Notes: generated by a model from the sequence alone, not told the origin. A DNA stretch of 64,000 bases from Pseudomonadota bacterium (GCA_023449275.1 JAEXJM010000065.1:25925-89924), one strand, 5' to 3'. Positions 8,786 to 18,423 are shown, numbered from the stretch's first letter. Numbers and translations are program-made.

Positions 8786-8968
8786 ATGGAAAAGAAACTG
8801 CTTGTGATCGCCGCCACCCTGCTGGCAAAACTCGTCTGGCGGTTCGGGAAAATAACGTCCGGCCCCTTGCGCCTGATCGTTTTCTGGCTCGCACAGGCAG
8901 CCGTTGTCGCCTCATTCCGGCAAATCCGGAAATTCATTCATCAGAGACGACAATTCAGGGCTGGATAG
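8786..8968 (+). CDS. Putative small membrane protein, 60 aa
   Basis: The short frame encodes a hydrophobic N-terminal stretch (LLVIAATLLAKLVW), a second stretch (LIVFWLAQAAVVASF) and a basic tail (RKFIHQRRQFRAG). This is consistent with a small inner-membrane protein with the tail in the cytoplasm. GGGAAAGAC upstream gives a moderate ribosome binding site. It ends only 6 bp before the convergent dinG-like gene. I recognise no family, and a chance frame cannot be excluded. Confidence 0.35.
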   Translation: MEKKLLVIAATLLAKLVWRFGKITSGPLRLIVFWLAQAAVVASFRQIRKFIHQRRQFRAG

Positions 8969-8973
8969 ACGAC

Positions 8974-10977
8974 TTATCCCTTTTCAGGCGGGCATTTCAG
9001 GAAAGCGCACGCTTCCCCTTCATCCCGTGTGCGTGAAAACGGCGGCAGACTCTGCCAGATACGCCGTCCGTAAGACTTGGAAATCAGCCGGGGATCGCAA
9101 ATCATCAACACGCCCCTGTCGCGCTCGTCACGGATCAGCCGTCCCGCCCCCTGTTTTAAACTCATGATCGCTTCCGGCAACTGGAAATCCATGAAACCGT
9201 TTCCGCCATCCTTTTCCAGCGCCTTGATACGGGCGGACAAAACCGGATCGTCCGGCGGCGCGAACGGCAACTTGTCCACCACGACCACCGACAGGGCATC
9301 CCCGCGGACATCCACGCCTTCCCAGAAACTCTGGCTGCCGACAAGCACTCCGTTACCCGAACGGCGGAAACGTTCCAGCAAGTCCGTCTTGCCCGATTCG
9401 CCCTGTACGAACAGCGGAAACGGCCATTCCTTTTCCCTGAAAATTTCCCGCAGACGTTCGGCAATCCGGTTCACGGCCCGAAGCGTCGTGCACAGGATGA
9501 AAGCGCCTCCGCCCGCCGCCTCGATCAGCGGCAGGGCCGCTTCGACCACGGCATCCGAATAGTCCGGCGATTGCGGCATCGGCATGGTTTTGGGCACATA
9601 CAAAAGACCGTGCTCGCCGTAATTGAACGGGCTGGGCCATGTTTTCGATTCCGCTTCCGACAGCCCCATCCGGGAAGAAAAATACGTGAAATCCTGTTTG
9701 ATCGCCAGCGTTGCCGACGTGAAAATCCAGGCGCGCGGCGTGCCTTCCCGCTGCTTGTTGAACACTTCCGCAACCGAAAGCGGTGTCAGGTGCAACTGTA
9801 GCGACAGGCCGAAAGTCTCGACCCAGAGCACATCCTCGGTCTTTTCTTCCCCCCTTGCCAGTGCAAGCCACTTGCGGATGAATGCCCCCATCTCGGCACA
9901 GCGCAGCCGGCAGGTTTCCAGCAATTCCGAACGCTGTGCCTGCGTCCTGAGCGGCTCGCCCAGCTCCTGCAAGGCCTTTTCCAGCGCCTCGACTGCTGCG
10001 ATGAATTTGTCCTGTTTCGCGATCTGGTGCACGGCCTGCCGCGAAATGCCTTCCGGCAGCGTCAGCCGCAATTCTTTCGCGGCCTTGTCCACCTTGCCGA
10101 CCAGATCGACCCAGTCCGCCCCGTCACGCGCCTGCGACAGGCCTTCCACCTGCGTATCGCGGCACAACTCGTGAAGCTGGCCGGTCGAAAAGAACTGGCC
10201 GAAAAACGTCGTCGCCGTATCCGGCAACTGGTGCGCCTCGTCGAAAACGACAGTATTGGCCATCGGCAGCAACTCCGCCACGCCGGTATCCTTTAGCACC
10301 AGATCGGCAAAAAAGAGGTGATGGTTCACGACGACCACATCCGCCTGCTGCGCCGCCTTGCGTGCCTTCATGACGAAGCAGTCCTGGTAATGCGGGCACT
10401 CCGTTCCGGGACAGTTTTCTTTCGTCGAAGTCACGAGCCCCCAGATCGACGCCGTCTCCGGTACGCTCGCCAGATCGGACTTGTCGCCGGTATCGGTCAT
10501 CTTGGCGAACCTGACGATATCGCGGAGATAAACCGTATCCATCTTCGTCGCCATGCGCCCGTATTCCGCCGTCCTTGCCAGATGCAGATGGCAGACATAA
10601 TTGGAACGGCCTTTCAGAAGCGCCACCGTGACCGGCGAGACGAGCGCCTTGCGCACGGTCGGGATATCCCGCAGAAAAAGCTGATCCTGCAAATTGCGCG
10701 TTCCGGTCGAGATAATGACCTTGCCGCCCCACATCAGCGCGGGCACCAGATAAGCGAAGGTCTTGCCCGTTCCCGTTCCGGCTTCCGCAACAAAGGTTTC
10801 GCACCGCACAATCGCCTTCGCGATCGCCTGCGCCATTTCAAGCTGCATCGGACGCCCGTTATAGCCCTCGACCACTTTGGCAAACGGGCCATCCGGTTCC
10901 ATCAGGCGAACCAGATCCTCCTCATATACCTTGAGGTCATCGGAATAAATGAGATGGGCCGGTGAATCCGAATCCAA
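8974..10977 (-). CDS. DinG/YoaA-type ATP-dependent DNA helicase (XPD-like, Fe-S)
   Basis: The 667-aa superfamily 2 helicase has Walker A EAGTGTGKT (residues 65-73), DEAH box VVFDEAHQLPD and C-terminal motif VI QGAGRLIRDERDRG. Between Walker A and the DEAH box it has cysteines (VCHLHLA, then NCPGTECPHYQDC) that fit the 4Fe-4S cluster of the XPD/DinG/YoaA group. Such helicases unwind forked DNA, R-loops or G-quadruplexes from 5' to 3'. Length and the absence of an N-terminal exonuclease domain fit YoaA/DinG of Burkholderiales. The first ATG encodes MDSDSPAHLIYSDDL; no strong ribosome binding site is evident. Confidence 0.9.
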   Translation of the reverse strand: MDSDSPAHLIYSDDLKVYEEDLVRLMEPDGPFAKVVEGYNGRPMQLEMAQAIAKAIVRCETFVAEAGTGTGKTFAYLVPALMWGGKVIISTGTRNLQDQLFLRDIPTVRKALVSPVTVALLKGRSNYVCHLHLARTAEYGRMATKMDTVYLRDIVRFAKMTDTGDKSDLASVPETASIWGLVTSTKENCPGTECPHYQDCFVMKARKAAQQADVVVVNHHLFFADLVLKDTGVAELLPMANTVVFDEAHQLPDTATTFFGQFFSTGQLHELCRDTQVEGLSQARDGADWVDLVGKVDKAAKELRLTLPEGISRQAVHQIAKQDKFIAAVEALEKALQELGEPLRTQAQRSELLETCRLRCAEMGAFIRKWLALARGEEKTEDVLWVETFGLSLQLHLTPLSVAEVFNKQREGTPRAWIFTSATLAIKQDFTYFSSRMGLSEAESKTWPSPFNYGEHGLLYVPKTMPMPQSPDYSDAVVEAALPLIEAAGGGAFILCTTLRAVNRIAERLREIFREKEWPFPLFVQGESGKTDLLERFRRSGNGVLVGSQSFWEGVDVRGDALSVVVVDKLPFAPPDDPVLSARIKALEKDGGNGFMDFQLPEAIMSLKQGAGRLIRDERDRGVLMICDPRLISKSYGRRIWQSLPPFSRTRDEGEACAFLKCPPEKG

Positions 10978-11226
10978 GAAGCGCTCCAGAGCCGTCAGTA
11001 AAAGCCAGTCAAGTCACCCGAAATCGAAACAGGGCGTCTGACCGGAAAAAACACCTGCCATTTTACCCCAATAGCCGGGGGTTTCCTTTCGGGCACGGTA
11101 TTAAAAAACATCAAGCCATCGATGAAAGCATTCTCCTATGCTGTCACGGATATCCCGTCGTTCTGAAAATGACATCCCTGCATGAAAACCGCCCATACCT
11201 GTCATACCTTTCCGGAGAAACCGAAA

Positions 11227-11673
11227 ATGAAAAAGCGTTCCTGTTGCATCCTGTTTCCGCTGGTCTTCCTATTCGGCTGTACGACCGTTCAGGATTTCAG
11301 GAACATGACCCCCGACGAGCGGGCGAAAGCCGTATGCGAGAGAGACGAAACCGTCAGACGCATCAGAAATGAAAGAAACGACGTGGCATGGAACATCGAA
11401 TCCGCACAGGAAGAAATGCTGCGTGGCTACACGTTTGACGAGGGCTGCCAGCCTTTCAATTCCCCCGGCAACTTCGACAGCACACCCGGCCCTTATTGCG
11501 ACAACTTCATGAGGCCCGAATCCCCCCGAACGGAAAAGCAATCCCTCGAAAAGTGGCAAGCGACCTTGAACCAGCTCGACGAAGCCCTGAAATCGGCATG
11601 GTCTTCCTGCTATTCGCGCGTGGTGAAGATGACGCCGGACGAAGCCTTCCGGCATTATTCAGGCAGTGACTGA
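11227..11673 (+). CDS. Putative small lipoprotein, 148 aa
   Basis: The product starts MKKRSCCILFPLVFLFGC, a lipoprotein signal with lipobox LFGC. The mature part begins TTVQDFRNMTPDERAKAVCERD, is charged and helical, and later has cysteines in DEGCQPF and YCDNF that could form disulfides in the periplasm. The frame is open 45 bp further upstream, but the ATG at 11227 gives a proper signal peptide and has GGAG about 11 nt before it. No family is recognised. It is transcribed away from dinG and stands alone. Confidence 0.62.
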   Translation: MKKRSCCILFPLVFLFGCTTVQDFRNMTPDERAKAVCERDETVRRIRNERNDVAWNIESAQEEMLRGYTFDEGCQPFNSPGNFDSTPGPYCDNFMRPESPRTEKQSLEKWQATLNQLDEALKSAWSSCYSRVVKMTPDEAFRHYSGSD

Positions 11674-11779
11674 AGCGACTGGCCTGATTGGCTCTATCCT
11701 CATCAACCGGTTTCATGGCCCAGGCGACTCACCCCCCCTGAAAGGAACAGGACAAGGCCAGCGGTAAACGGAAACGGTT

Positions 11780-12306
11780 TCAGAAAGCCATTACGACGTC
11801 ACTCGGGTCTTTACGGAAAGTAAGATATTCTTCTTCCGGAAGCTCTCGTCCCGTCGTCAGTACGATAAGGGGATGTGCTTGAAACCGTCGCGGTAAGGAG
11901 GATGAAAATGCGTAAAGAAATTTTCATGGAACCCGCATTTTCCATAAAATGCCAGCCGTGCTTTCGACACTTCATCTGTCGGAGGATCGATTTCCAGCAA
12001 AACCGTTTTGCTGTTTGCCGCGATGAAATCCGCCAGCAGCCGGCTTCCATATCCTTCTCCCCGGATATCCCGGCTGACTGCGCAATGCCCGATATAAACA
12101 TATACGACACATTCCCGGAAAGCGATGAACCCGATGAAAAGGCCGTTATCAACACTCGCCACCAGATGGTAATTTACCGACCGTAAAGCGATTTGCTGCT
12201 GTTCTTCCGTCCTTTGCTCGAATACCGGAAAACTGGCAGCATAAAGCTCCCTGAACACCTCGTACAAGGAGTGACTGGAATAGTCGATCGTCGTTTTTTT
12301 CATCAT
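11780..12306 (-). pseudogene. GNAT-family N-acetyltransferase with C-terminal frameshift
   Basis: The in-frame product (11857-12306, 149 aa) is a GNAT acyltransferase with the acetyl-CoA loop RDIRGEGYGSRLL and a typical C-terminus AFYGKCGFHENFF, but it stops early after GFKHIPLSY. One extra base between AAG and CAC near 11880 would restore a sense reading. The other frame then continues HPLIVLTTGRELPEEEY and ends VVMAF at a TGA at 11780-11782. That tail matches what I know of this GNAT subgroup (GYKPHPLVLLT-type ends). The gene has therefore most likely lost one base and about 30 C-terminal residues. Whether the short form is active is unknown. A sequencing error is possible. Confidence 0.7.
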
Positions 12307-12541
12307 ACGGATTCACCTTTCTCCGGACACGGCCGGTTTGGGGCTTGCCTCCTGCACACGACAGGAGGGTACCACCATGATAATGGAGATAGGGAAAAAA
12401 TCCTTTTTCCGGCGTAAGGAATATGCAAAAAACCGCCGGGCAAATCCCGCCAGCAAACCGGGAAAGCAAGGAAAACCGGCTGCGCGATCAGGTCAGGCCC
12501 TGACGACGAAAACCTGGATCGATCACTCCTGCCTTCTCCGG

Positions 12542-14569
12542 TTAAGCAACGGGACATGCTCCAGCAGCTTTTTCGCCCCCCAGTAACTCAAGTGCGGGCC
12601 GCCATTGAAATATCCCCCCCTCTTTCCTGATGATCATGCACCGGTCAGGAGATTCACAGAAAACGTCCGTCTGGCGGACTTTATAAAGGTTTTTCTGATC
12701 AGGCACGTAGTGATCGAGTTTCGCATTGAATTCCACCACCTTTTCATACGGCTTCGTTCCGTTGATATACGTGACGGGCAGGTCAGCCGACTTGTGTTTT
12801 CTCATCCATGTCGTCACGACTTTTTCGACGCTCTGGTCCGGGTAAACCGGCTGGTAAACCAGAGTGACGGTATGGCCCATCGACAGCAATTTGTGGATAT
12901 TGTCTGCATAAGACTGCCATACCTCCCCGGCAGCGGCAGGATCGTAATCCCCACCCTTGAAGCCGTCACGTGCCTTGCCAAGCGGGTCGTCCAGCCTTCG
13001 TTTCGGGTTGTCGAACTGGTTCAGTGAGGCGGCGATAATGAAGTTTTTACTGTCTTTGAACTGATGAATCATTTCCCACCGCTTTTCATTCACGACAGGA
13101 CATTCTGGCGTATTGGCAAACCAGAACTCCGTCGATACAAACGGGCATTGCTCATGCGTCAGGACGATCAGCCCCTTGTCCTGTTTCGCCAGTTCTTCCT
13201 GGAGGGCGAAGTCATGCACTGCTTCGTAGCTGTCGCCCAAAGAGACCCAGCTTTCGTCGCCGAAACGGCAAGCCGTATCCGTCGTCCTGCCGATGCACAT
13301 TTGCGACTCCCTGCCCGAGACAAGATCGATGCCGGGCGTCGTTCCCTTCAGGTGCCGGTATTCCGGTATCTTGTAGACATCGTAGAGTTTTTCCAGATTC
13401 GCCAGCTTGTCGCCAAAACCGTCTTTTGCGATGGCGGTGAAGGCAAAGGCACCGCATCCTATCCAGATGCAGGCCAGTACGCCCCATTTGGCAAGCCCGG
13501 CATCCTTTTTACGGAACGGAGACTCGATGAAGCGGTATGACAGCCAGGACAGCAAAACGCAGAAAATGGAAAGAATGGCAAACTGTTCCATCCGGATATA
13601 TTCGTATTTGATATACCTGAAATAGACGAATATCGGCTGGTGCCACAGGTAAATCGAGTATGAAATGACGCCGATGAAGACAACCGGCTTCCACGAGAAA
13701 ACGAACGTCACGCCGTCACGGTCGTGCGAGAAAAGGATAAACAGCACCGTGCCCAGCACCGGCAGGAAGGTAATGAATGAAGGATGCGCGACCTTGTCGT
13801 CGATCAGAAAAAAGCTGCCGAGAATGAGCAGAATCCCGGTAAGGGGCAACCACCTCAAGACTGGATGTTTTTTCGTCTTCGCCACCAGCGTATCGCGCCC
13901 GACCAGAACGATCAGGCCGCCGAACATCAGCTCCCATGCTCTGGTGGGTAACAGATAAAAGGAAAAATCCGGGTAACGGCCCGTTGTCCATTGCGCAAGA
14001 CAAAGGGAAGCCACCGACAGCGCCAGCAATATCCAGAACGCATTGGAGCGGAAATACCGGTAGATACACCAGAAGAAAACCGGGTAAAGGATATAAAACT
14101 GCCACTCGAGAGCCAGACTCCATGTGTGCAACAGGGGCTTGTAGATACTGGCATCCGATACGTACGTCGTATCCCCGTAAAAGAAAAAATTGGAACCGAA
14201 ATAAAGGGCTGATTTGAGCGATTCGGCGAACTGCAGCATTTCTGCAGGAAACAGGAGAAAATACGCGCCGACGGTGGCGACACCCAGAACGACGAGCAAT
14301 ACCGGAATGATCCTTCTGGCACGACGGAGATAAAAATCCTTAAACGAAAAAGCCTGCCTGTCCATGGCGGACTTGATCATGGCCGTGATCAGAAAACCGG
14401 AGAGGACGAAGAAAACGTCAACGCCTAAAAAACCACCCCTGAAAAGGTTCTGCCGGGTGAAAAAGGTGTTTTCCAGCAATGGATAGGAAACCAGATTGAC
14501 GTGATAAAAAAGGACGGCAATGACCGCCAGCGCCCTCAACCCGTCCAGTTCCTTTCTGTACTGCAGCAT
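12542..14569 (-). CDS. Acyltransferase-3/SGNH O-acetyltransferase (OafA-like)
   Basis: The 675-aa product has an N-terminal acyltransferase-3 domain of about 10 membrane spans. It starts YRKELDGLRALAVIAVLFYH, with the catalytic-type His, then GGFLGVDVFFVLSGFLIT and the RRARRIIP motif. The C-terminal third (from about residue 400) is a periplasmic SGNH-like domain with the nucleophile block VSLGDSYEAVHDF. Such proteins move acetyl groups across the inner membrane onto O-antigen, peptidoglycan or other glycans. It lies downstream of rnfD on the same strand (95-bp gap), and no glycan genes are near, so the acceptor is unknown. Confidence 0.88.
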   Translation of the reverse strand: MLQYRKELDGLRALAVIAVLFYHVNLVSYPLLENTFFTRQNLFRGGFLGVDVFFVLSGFLITAMIKSAMDRQAFSFKDFYLRRARRIIPVLLVVLGVATVGAYFLLFPAEMLQFAESLKSALYFGSNFFFYGDTTYVSDASIYKPLLHTWSLALEWQFYILYPVFFWCIYRYFRSNAFWILLALSVASLCLAQWTTGRYPDFSFYLLPTRAWELMFGGLIVLVGRDTLVAKTKKHPVLRWLPLTGILLILGSFFLIDDKVAHPSFITFLPVLGTVLFILFSHDRDGVTFVFSWKPVVFIGVISYSIYLWHQPIFVYFRYIKYEYIRMEQFAILSIFCVLLSWLSYRFIESPFRKKDAGLAKWGVLACIWIGCGAFAFTAIAKDGFGDKLANLEKLYDVYKIPEYRHLKGTTPGIDLVSGRESQMCIGRTTDTACRFGDESWVSLGDSYEAVHDFALQEELAKQDKGLIVLTHEQCPFVSTEFWFANTPECPVVNEKRWEMIHQFKDSKNFIIAASLNQFDNPKRRLDDPLGKARDGFKGGDYDPAAAGEVWQSYADNIHKLLSMGHTVTLVYQPVYPDQSVEKVVTTWMRKHKSADLPVTYINGTKPYEKVVEFNAKLDHYVPDQKNLYKVRQTDVFCESPDRCMIIRKEGGIFQWRPALELLGGEKAAGACPVA

Positions 14570-14663
14570 AGACCCGCCAGAAGATGAAAAAGCATTATTC
14601 TAGCGTATAAAAGTTGTCTATATGGAAAATAGACAGGCCAATCCCGCCCGGGTATTTATTTTC

Positions 14664-15740
14664 TCAGTCAGCGACCACATCCGGTTTGTGCTGCCGCCAG
14701 AAAAAACCGCCGATACTCCAGATGATGTAAAGAAAAACCGGATACATGACCCATTGCCGGTAATACAGCCAGATCACGATACCCGCCGTCGCGAAAATCG
14801 CCGCCGTCAGCCCCATGCCCTGAACGATTCGCGCGGCCAGCCGGGACTTTTCTCCCCAGACACGGGGACGGAAAACCCGGTCGAGCGGAACGACAAAGGC
14901 ATTCAAAAGCAGGATCGAACAAGACATGTATTCATGCTTCACCCCGAACCCGATACACATCACCGCCACCGCCCCGATCATCGCACCGTAATACAGGCGT
15001 CCGGCAACCGTGGAAGCGCTTGTCGGCATATCCGTTGCCATGAAAATGGCGCCCAGCAGGACACCGGCCAGTGAAAAGCGGTAATCGCCTTCCGGCAACA
15101 TAAAAAACAGAACCGTAAACGATACCGTCAGTGCGGCAGGAATGTGCCAGCTGATCCGCTTGCGCAACAGCAGAAAGACGCCACCGAGAATCAGGAGGAC
15201 GACGGAATATTCGCCGATCGCCCCGCTGCCCCGGAAAATCAGGCCATCGGCAAACGTATCCGGCAACCAGTCCAGACGGGCGACATTGACCGCCTCATGG
15301 TTGTACCAGATGGTTCCGGACGTCATGACTGCCGGGAAAAACACAGTCATGAATTCCCTGCCGACAAGCGCCGGATTGAACCGGTTCCGGCCCAGCCCGC
15401 CGGCGAGGAGCTTGCCGAACAGCACCGCCATCGCCCCGCCGAAAGCGACGGCATAAAGGGGCGTAAACGGAGCCAGCGTACACGCCAGCATGGTTCCCGT
15501 CACCAGCGACGAACCATCGGCCACCCCATCGGTCTTGCCGGAATACAGCATGGAAAACAAAAATTCCGTCGCCACCGCACTGCCGCAGGCCACGAGAATG
15601 ACCAGTACCGGCTCCATGCCGAACGCCAGCCATGCCATGAAACAGACCGGCAACAGGGCGAAAAGCACATCCGCCATGATCCTCGGAACGGAATCCGGAG
15701 TGCGGACAAAGGGAGGCAGCCGTTCCGGCGACATCGTCAT
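14664..15740 (-). CDS. rnfD: RnfD/NqrB-like membrane subunit of an electron transport complex
   Basis: The 358-aa polytopic membrane protein is of the NqrB/RnfD family: LYAVAFGGAMAVLFGKLLAGGLGRNRFNPALVGREF, ISWHIPAALTVSF, FMATDMPTSASTVAGRLYYGA, and a C-terminal LLLNAFVVPLDRVFRPRVWG. RnfD normally carries FMN on a Thr in an S-x-ATP type motif (GISQATPLD in E. coli RsxD). At the matching place I see GLIFRGSGAIGEYS without that Thr. It overlaps rnfC by 4 bp. Other rnf genes (A, B, E, G) are not in the window. The family is clear; function as part of a full Rnf complex is not assured. Confidence 0.85.
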   Translation of the reverse strand: MTMSPERLPPFVRTPDSVPRIMADVLFALLPVCFMAWLAFGMEPVLVILVACGSAVATEFLFSMLYSGKTDGVADGSSLVTGTMLACTLAPFTPLYAVAFGGAMAVLFGKLLAGGLGRNRFNPALVGREFMTVFFPAVMTSGTIWYNHEAVNVARLDWLPDTFADGLIFRGSGAIGEYSVVLLILGGVFLLLRKRISWHIPAALTVSFTVLFFMLPEGDYRFSLAGVLLGAIFMATDMPTSASTVAGRLYYGAMIGAVAVMCIGFGVKHEYMSCSILLLNAFVVPLDRVFRPRVWGEKSRLAARIVQGMGLTAAIFATAGIVIWLYYRQWVMYPVFLYIIWSIGGFFWRQHKPDVVAD

Positions 15741-17017
15741 GATCCGGCTCCTTCACGCAGGCGGCGTTTTCCGGCCAGTATCGACGCCACCAACGGCACG
15801 TTCGACGGACAGACCGACTCGCACGCCCCGCATTCCACACACAGGCCCAATCGGTACCGTTCCATCATCGCCATATTGCCCCGCCGCCAGCCTTCCGCCA
15901 ACTTCAGCGGCATCAGCCGCATCGGGCAGGCCTCGATACACCGGCCACAACCGATGCAGTGTTCGCGCCGGATGTTTTCCCGCGGAAAAACCAGAACCCC
16001 GTTCGTTCCCTTCGTCACCGGCGAGAACCAGTCCGTCACATGCCGTCCCATCATCGGGCCTCCCTGCACGATCGTGTACCTGTCCGGCGTCACGCCCAAT
16101 TGCGCCAGCAGATACCCTACCGGCGTGCCGACCGGCACCTCCACATTGCAGGGGTTCTCCACCCCCTCACCCGATACCGTCAGAATGCGCGAAACGACCG
16201 GCCTCCCGTTTACCAGTGCCTGATACGCGGCATAGACCGTCGCCGCATTGCTGACGACGATCCCCTCTTTTGCCGCATGTGCCGGAGGTGCCATCTCGAT
16301 TCCGGTCACGGCACGGATCAGTTGCCACTGACTGCCTTGCGGATAAGGGCCTGCCAGCACCTGCACCCGATAACCGGCATAAGGCAGCCGGCGCAGAAAA
16401 GGCGCGAACACGGCGACCAGTTCGCGGTTCTTTTCCTCAATCGCAATCACGACCTCACTGGCCCGAAGCACACGGTTCACGAGACGGATTCCCTCGAAAA
16501 ACGCTTCAGTGCGTTCACGCATCAGCGCAAAATCCGCCATCAGAAAAGGCTCGCACTCGACCCCGTTGACAATGAACGTCCCGATACCTGTCCCTGCCGC
16601 ACGGTACTTCAGCGCCGCCGGAAACTGCGCCCCACCGGCACCGACAATCCCGGCGGCTTCGATCACCTGCAAAACGGATTCGTCCGCCGCCGCTTCCGGC
16701 AAGGCCTCCGGCAAATCGCGGCATCTTTCCTGAAAATCGTTTTTCAGGACAATCATCGGAACCATTTCACCGCCCATTCCGGCAACATCCCTGATACCGG
16801 CCACGTCGCCCGAAACCGGTGCGTGAACATTCGCCGAAAAAGCATCGGAAACTTCCGCGATCAACTGGTATTTTTCCACCCTGTCGCCTTCGCTGACGAC
16901 AGGACGGGCAAAATGCCCCCGATAGGCGGACAGCGGAACATAAAGAAACGGCGCATCCGCCAGCCGCCTGACCGGCTGCGCCTTCACCCTGTCATTCAGG
17001 ATGGCTTCACGGCTCAT
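15737..17017 (-). CDS. rnfC: RnfC-like NADH-binding, two 4Fe-4S electron transport subunit
   Basis: The 426-aa soluble subunit has an N-terminal barrel-type sandwich domain (VKAQPVRRLADAPFLYVPL). A nucleotide/FMN-binding region follows, with GIVGAGGAQFPAALKY at about 125-140 and VNGVECEPFL. The SLBB-like part is followed by two 4Fe-4S motifs, CIGCGRCIEACP and CVECGACESVCPSNVP. In Rnf complexes RnfC takes electrons from NADH at the membrane. It overlaps apbE upstream and rnfD downstream by 4 bp each, so the three are translationally coupled. It lacks the long C-terminal Ala/Lys-rich extension of E. coli RsxC. Confidence 0.9.
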   Translation of the reverse strand: MSREAILNDRVKAQPVRRLADAPFLYVPLSAYRGHFARPVVSEGDRVEKYQLIAEVSDAFSANVHAPVSGDVAGIRDVAGMGGEMVPMIVLKNDFQERCRDLPEALPEAAADESVLQVIEAAGIVGAGGAQFPAALKYRAAGTGIGTFIVNGVECEPFLMADFALMRERTEAFFEGIRLVNRVLRASEVVIAIEEKNRELVAVFAPFLRRLPYAGYRVQVLAGPYPQGSQWQLIRAVTGIEMAPPAHAAKEGIVVSNAATVYAAYQALVNGRPVVSRILTVSGEGVENPCNVEVPVGTPVGYLLAQLGVTPDRYTIVQGGPMMGRHVTDWFSPVTKGTNGVLVFPRENIRREHCIGCGRCIEACPMRLMPLKLAEGWRRGNMAMMERYRLGLCVECGACESVCPSNVPLVASILAGKRRLREGAGS

Positions 17018-17958
17018 ACCGGCACCTCCCAGTCAGCCAGAAAACCGTCCGACTTCGTTATCTTTCCCGCTGCATCCATCAAAAACCCTTCAATGGAAAA
17101 ATCCTGTCGCAACCCCGCCATCTTTTCCAGAAAACCGGCAGGCGATTCATTGAACAGCCCCGTCGAGACCATATCGCCCAGCATCGCGCTTTCAGTGACG
17201 ACCCCCACCATCCGGTTATCCGACGGGTAACCCGTTTGCGGGTTCAGGATATGCCCGTAGCGCCTGCCGCCGATCTCGACGAAACTGTCGCCCTGCGCCG
17301 ACGTGGAATACGCGCAATCGGCAATATCAAGCGTGAAAAGCGGATCTTCCATGCCCGGCACATCGACGCCCACTTGCCAGAAAGGATGTCCCGAATGATT
17401 GATCGCCGCTATCGTACTGCCCCCCGCATTCACGATCGCATCCGTGATTTTCATCTCGCGCATCCTTTCCATCAGCCTGTCCACCGCATACGCCTTGATG
17501 AACGAACCGGTCACGATCTCCTGTCCCTTCGCGATCCGTACCTCATTTCCCCGGATATCGATCAGGCCGTCATCCACCAGTGGCAAGACTTTCGCCAGCC
17601 CGTCTTCCGAAGGAACGCGACGGACATCATCCTTGTAAAATCCCCACAAACGTACCAGCGGCATGACCGTAATGGCATACCGCCCGCCGAAAAACGCCGA
17701 GAGTTTCTTTGCCTGATGAAGCATCCTGACCGTTTCGTCATCCACCGTGACGAAAGCCCCGGCATTGCGGTTGATCCGGTCGAAATATGACCCCGACCGA
17801 TACGAGTTGTATTGCCGGTCAATCGACTCGGCCAATTCGAAAAGCGAATCGAGGCAGTCCTCGCCACAAGCGGCGGGAATCTTGATGCGGATGTGGGAAT
17901 GGAACAGAAAGCGCGTCTGAACCCGGTATAAAAACCCGTCCATGAGTTGTGAATTCAA
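17014..17958 (-). CDS. apbE: ApbE-like FAD:protein FMN transferase, no signal peptide
   Basis: The 314-aa product carries ApbE landmarks: YNSYRSGSYFDRINRNAG, TGSFIKAYAVDRLMERM (the usual LGGIAKGYAVD block, altered), DAIVNAGGST, GHILNPQTGYP and SAMLGDMVSTGLF with the metal-binding Asp. ApbE attaches FMN to Thr residues of Rnf/Nqr subunits. Most ApbE proteins are exported lipoproteins. This one starts MNSQLMDGFLYRVQTRF with no hydrophobic signal, so it may be cytoplasmic. It is the first gene of the apbE-rnfC-rnfD operon and overlaps rnfC by 4 bp. Confidence 0.85.
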   Translation of the reverse strand: MNSQLMDGFLYRVQTRFLFHSHIRIKIPAACGEDCLDSLFELAESIDRQYNSYRSGSYFDRINRNAGAFVTVDDETVRMLHQAKKLSAFFGGRYAITVMPLVRLWGFYKDDVRRVPSEDGLAKVLPLVDDGLIDIRGNEVRIAKGQEIVTGSFIKAYAVDRLMERMREMKITDAIVNAGGSTIAAINHSGHPFWQVGVDVPGMEDPLFTLDIADCAYSTSAQGDSFVEIGGRRYGHILNPQTGYPSDNRMVGVVTESAMLGDMVSTGLFNESPAGFLEKMAGLRQDFSIEGFLMDAAGKITKSDGFLADWEVPV

Positions 17959-17963
17959 ACCGG

Positions 17964-18272
17964 TTATTTGGAAGCGTGCGCCTTTTCAGGTCTGGCCTTT
18001 TCAAGCTTCGACTTCTTCTTTTTGGCCTTGGCCCTGTCTTTCTCTTTGGCCTTCGACTTTTCCTTTTCCGCTTTCTTCTTGCCCGCTTCCATCTCTTCCA
18101 TTCGGGCAGCGGTTTCCTGTTCCCGTTGCGCCTTACGCTTTTCAGCCTCCACATTGGCCGCCTCAAGCTTCGCCTGGGCCTGTGCCTCGTTCACCTTGTA
18201 TCCCACCACAATCAAAGCCATTCCGAAAAGAAACAAACCGGCATTTCTGATCGATTGCGCAAGCTGTCCCAT
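17964..18272 (-). CDS. Small membrane-anchored protein with Lys/Glu-rich tail
   Basis: The 102-aa product has one membrane span (residues about 10-26, NAGLFLFGMALIVVGYKV) followed by a highly charged Ala/Glu/Lys-rich tail predicted to be helical or coiled coil. The tail ends in a very basic stretch (KAKKKKSKLEKARPEKAHASK). It lies 5 bp before apbE on the same strand, so it is probably the first gene of that operon. The tail resembles low-complexity linkers of TolA-like proteins, but no domain is recognised. Confidence 0.6.
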   Translation of the reverse strand: MGQLAQSIRNAGLFLFGMALIVVGYKVNEAQAQAKLEAANVEAEKRKAQREQETAARMEEMEAGKKKAEKEKSKAKEKDRAKAKKKKSKLEKARPEKAHASK

Positions 18273-18423
18273 GATTCTTTCCTTACTCCTTACAGGGAAA
18301 AATGAAGAACGACACTACCGTATCAATAATACCGCAAAACCCGTTTCCCTCCCTAACGAAATACATCCCGGCATCCCCGCAAACAGCAACAGCAAAAAAA
18401 CAAAAATCCTGTCTCTCCAAATA

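Noticed and set aside
12338..12586. An 82-codon plus-strand frame between the GNAT and acyltransferase genes
   Set aside because: It has no domain, has atypical composition and overlaps the end of the acyltransferase gene.
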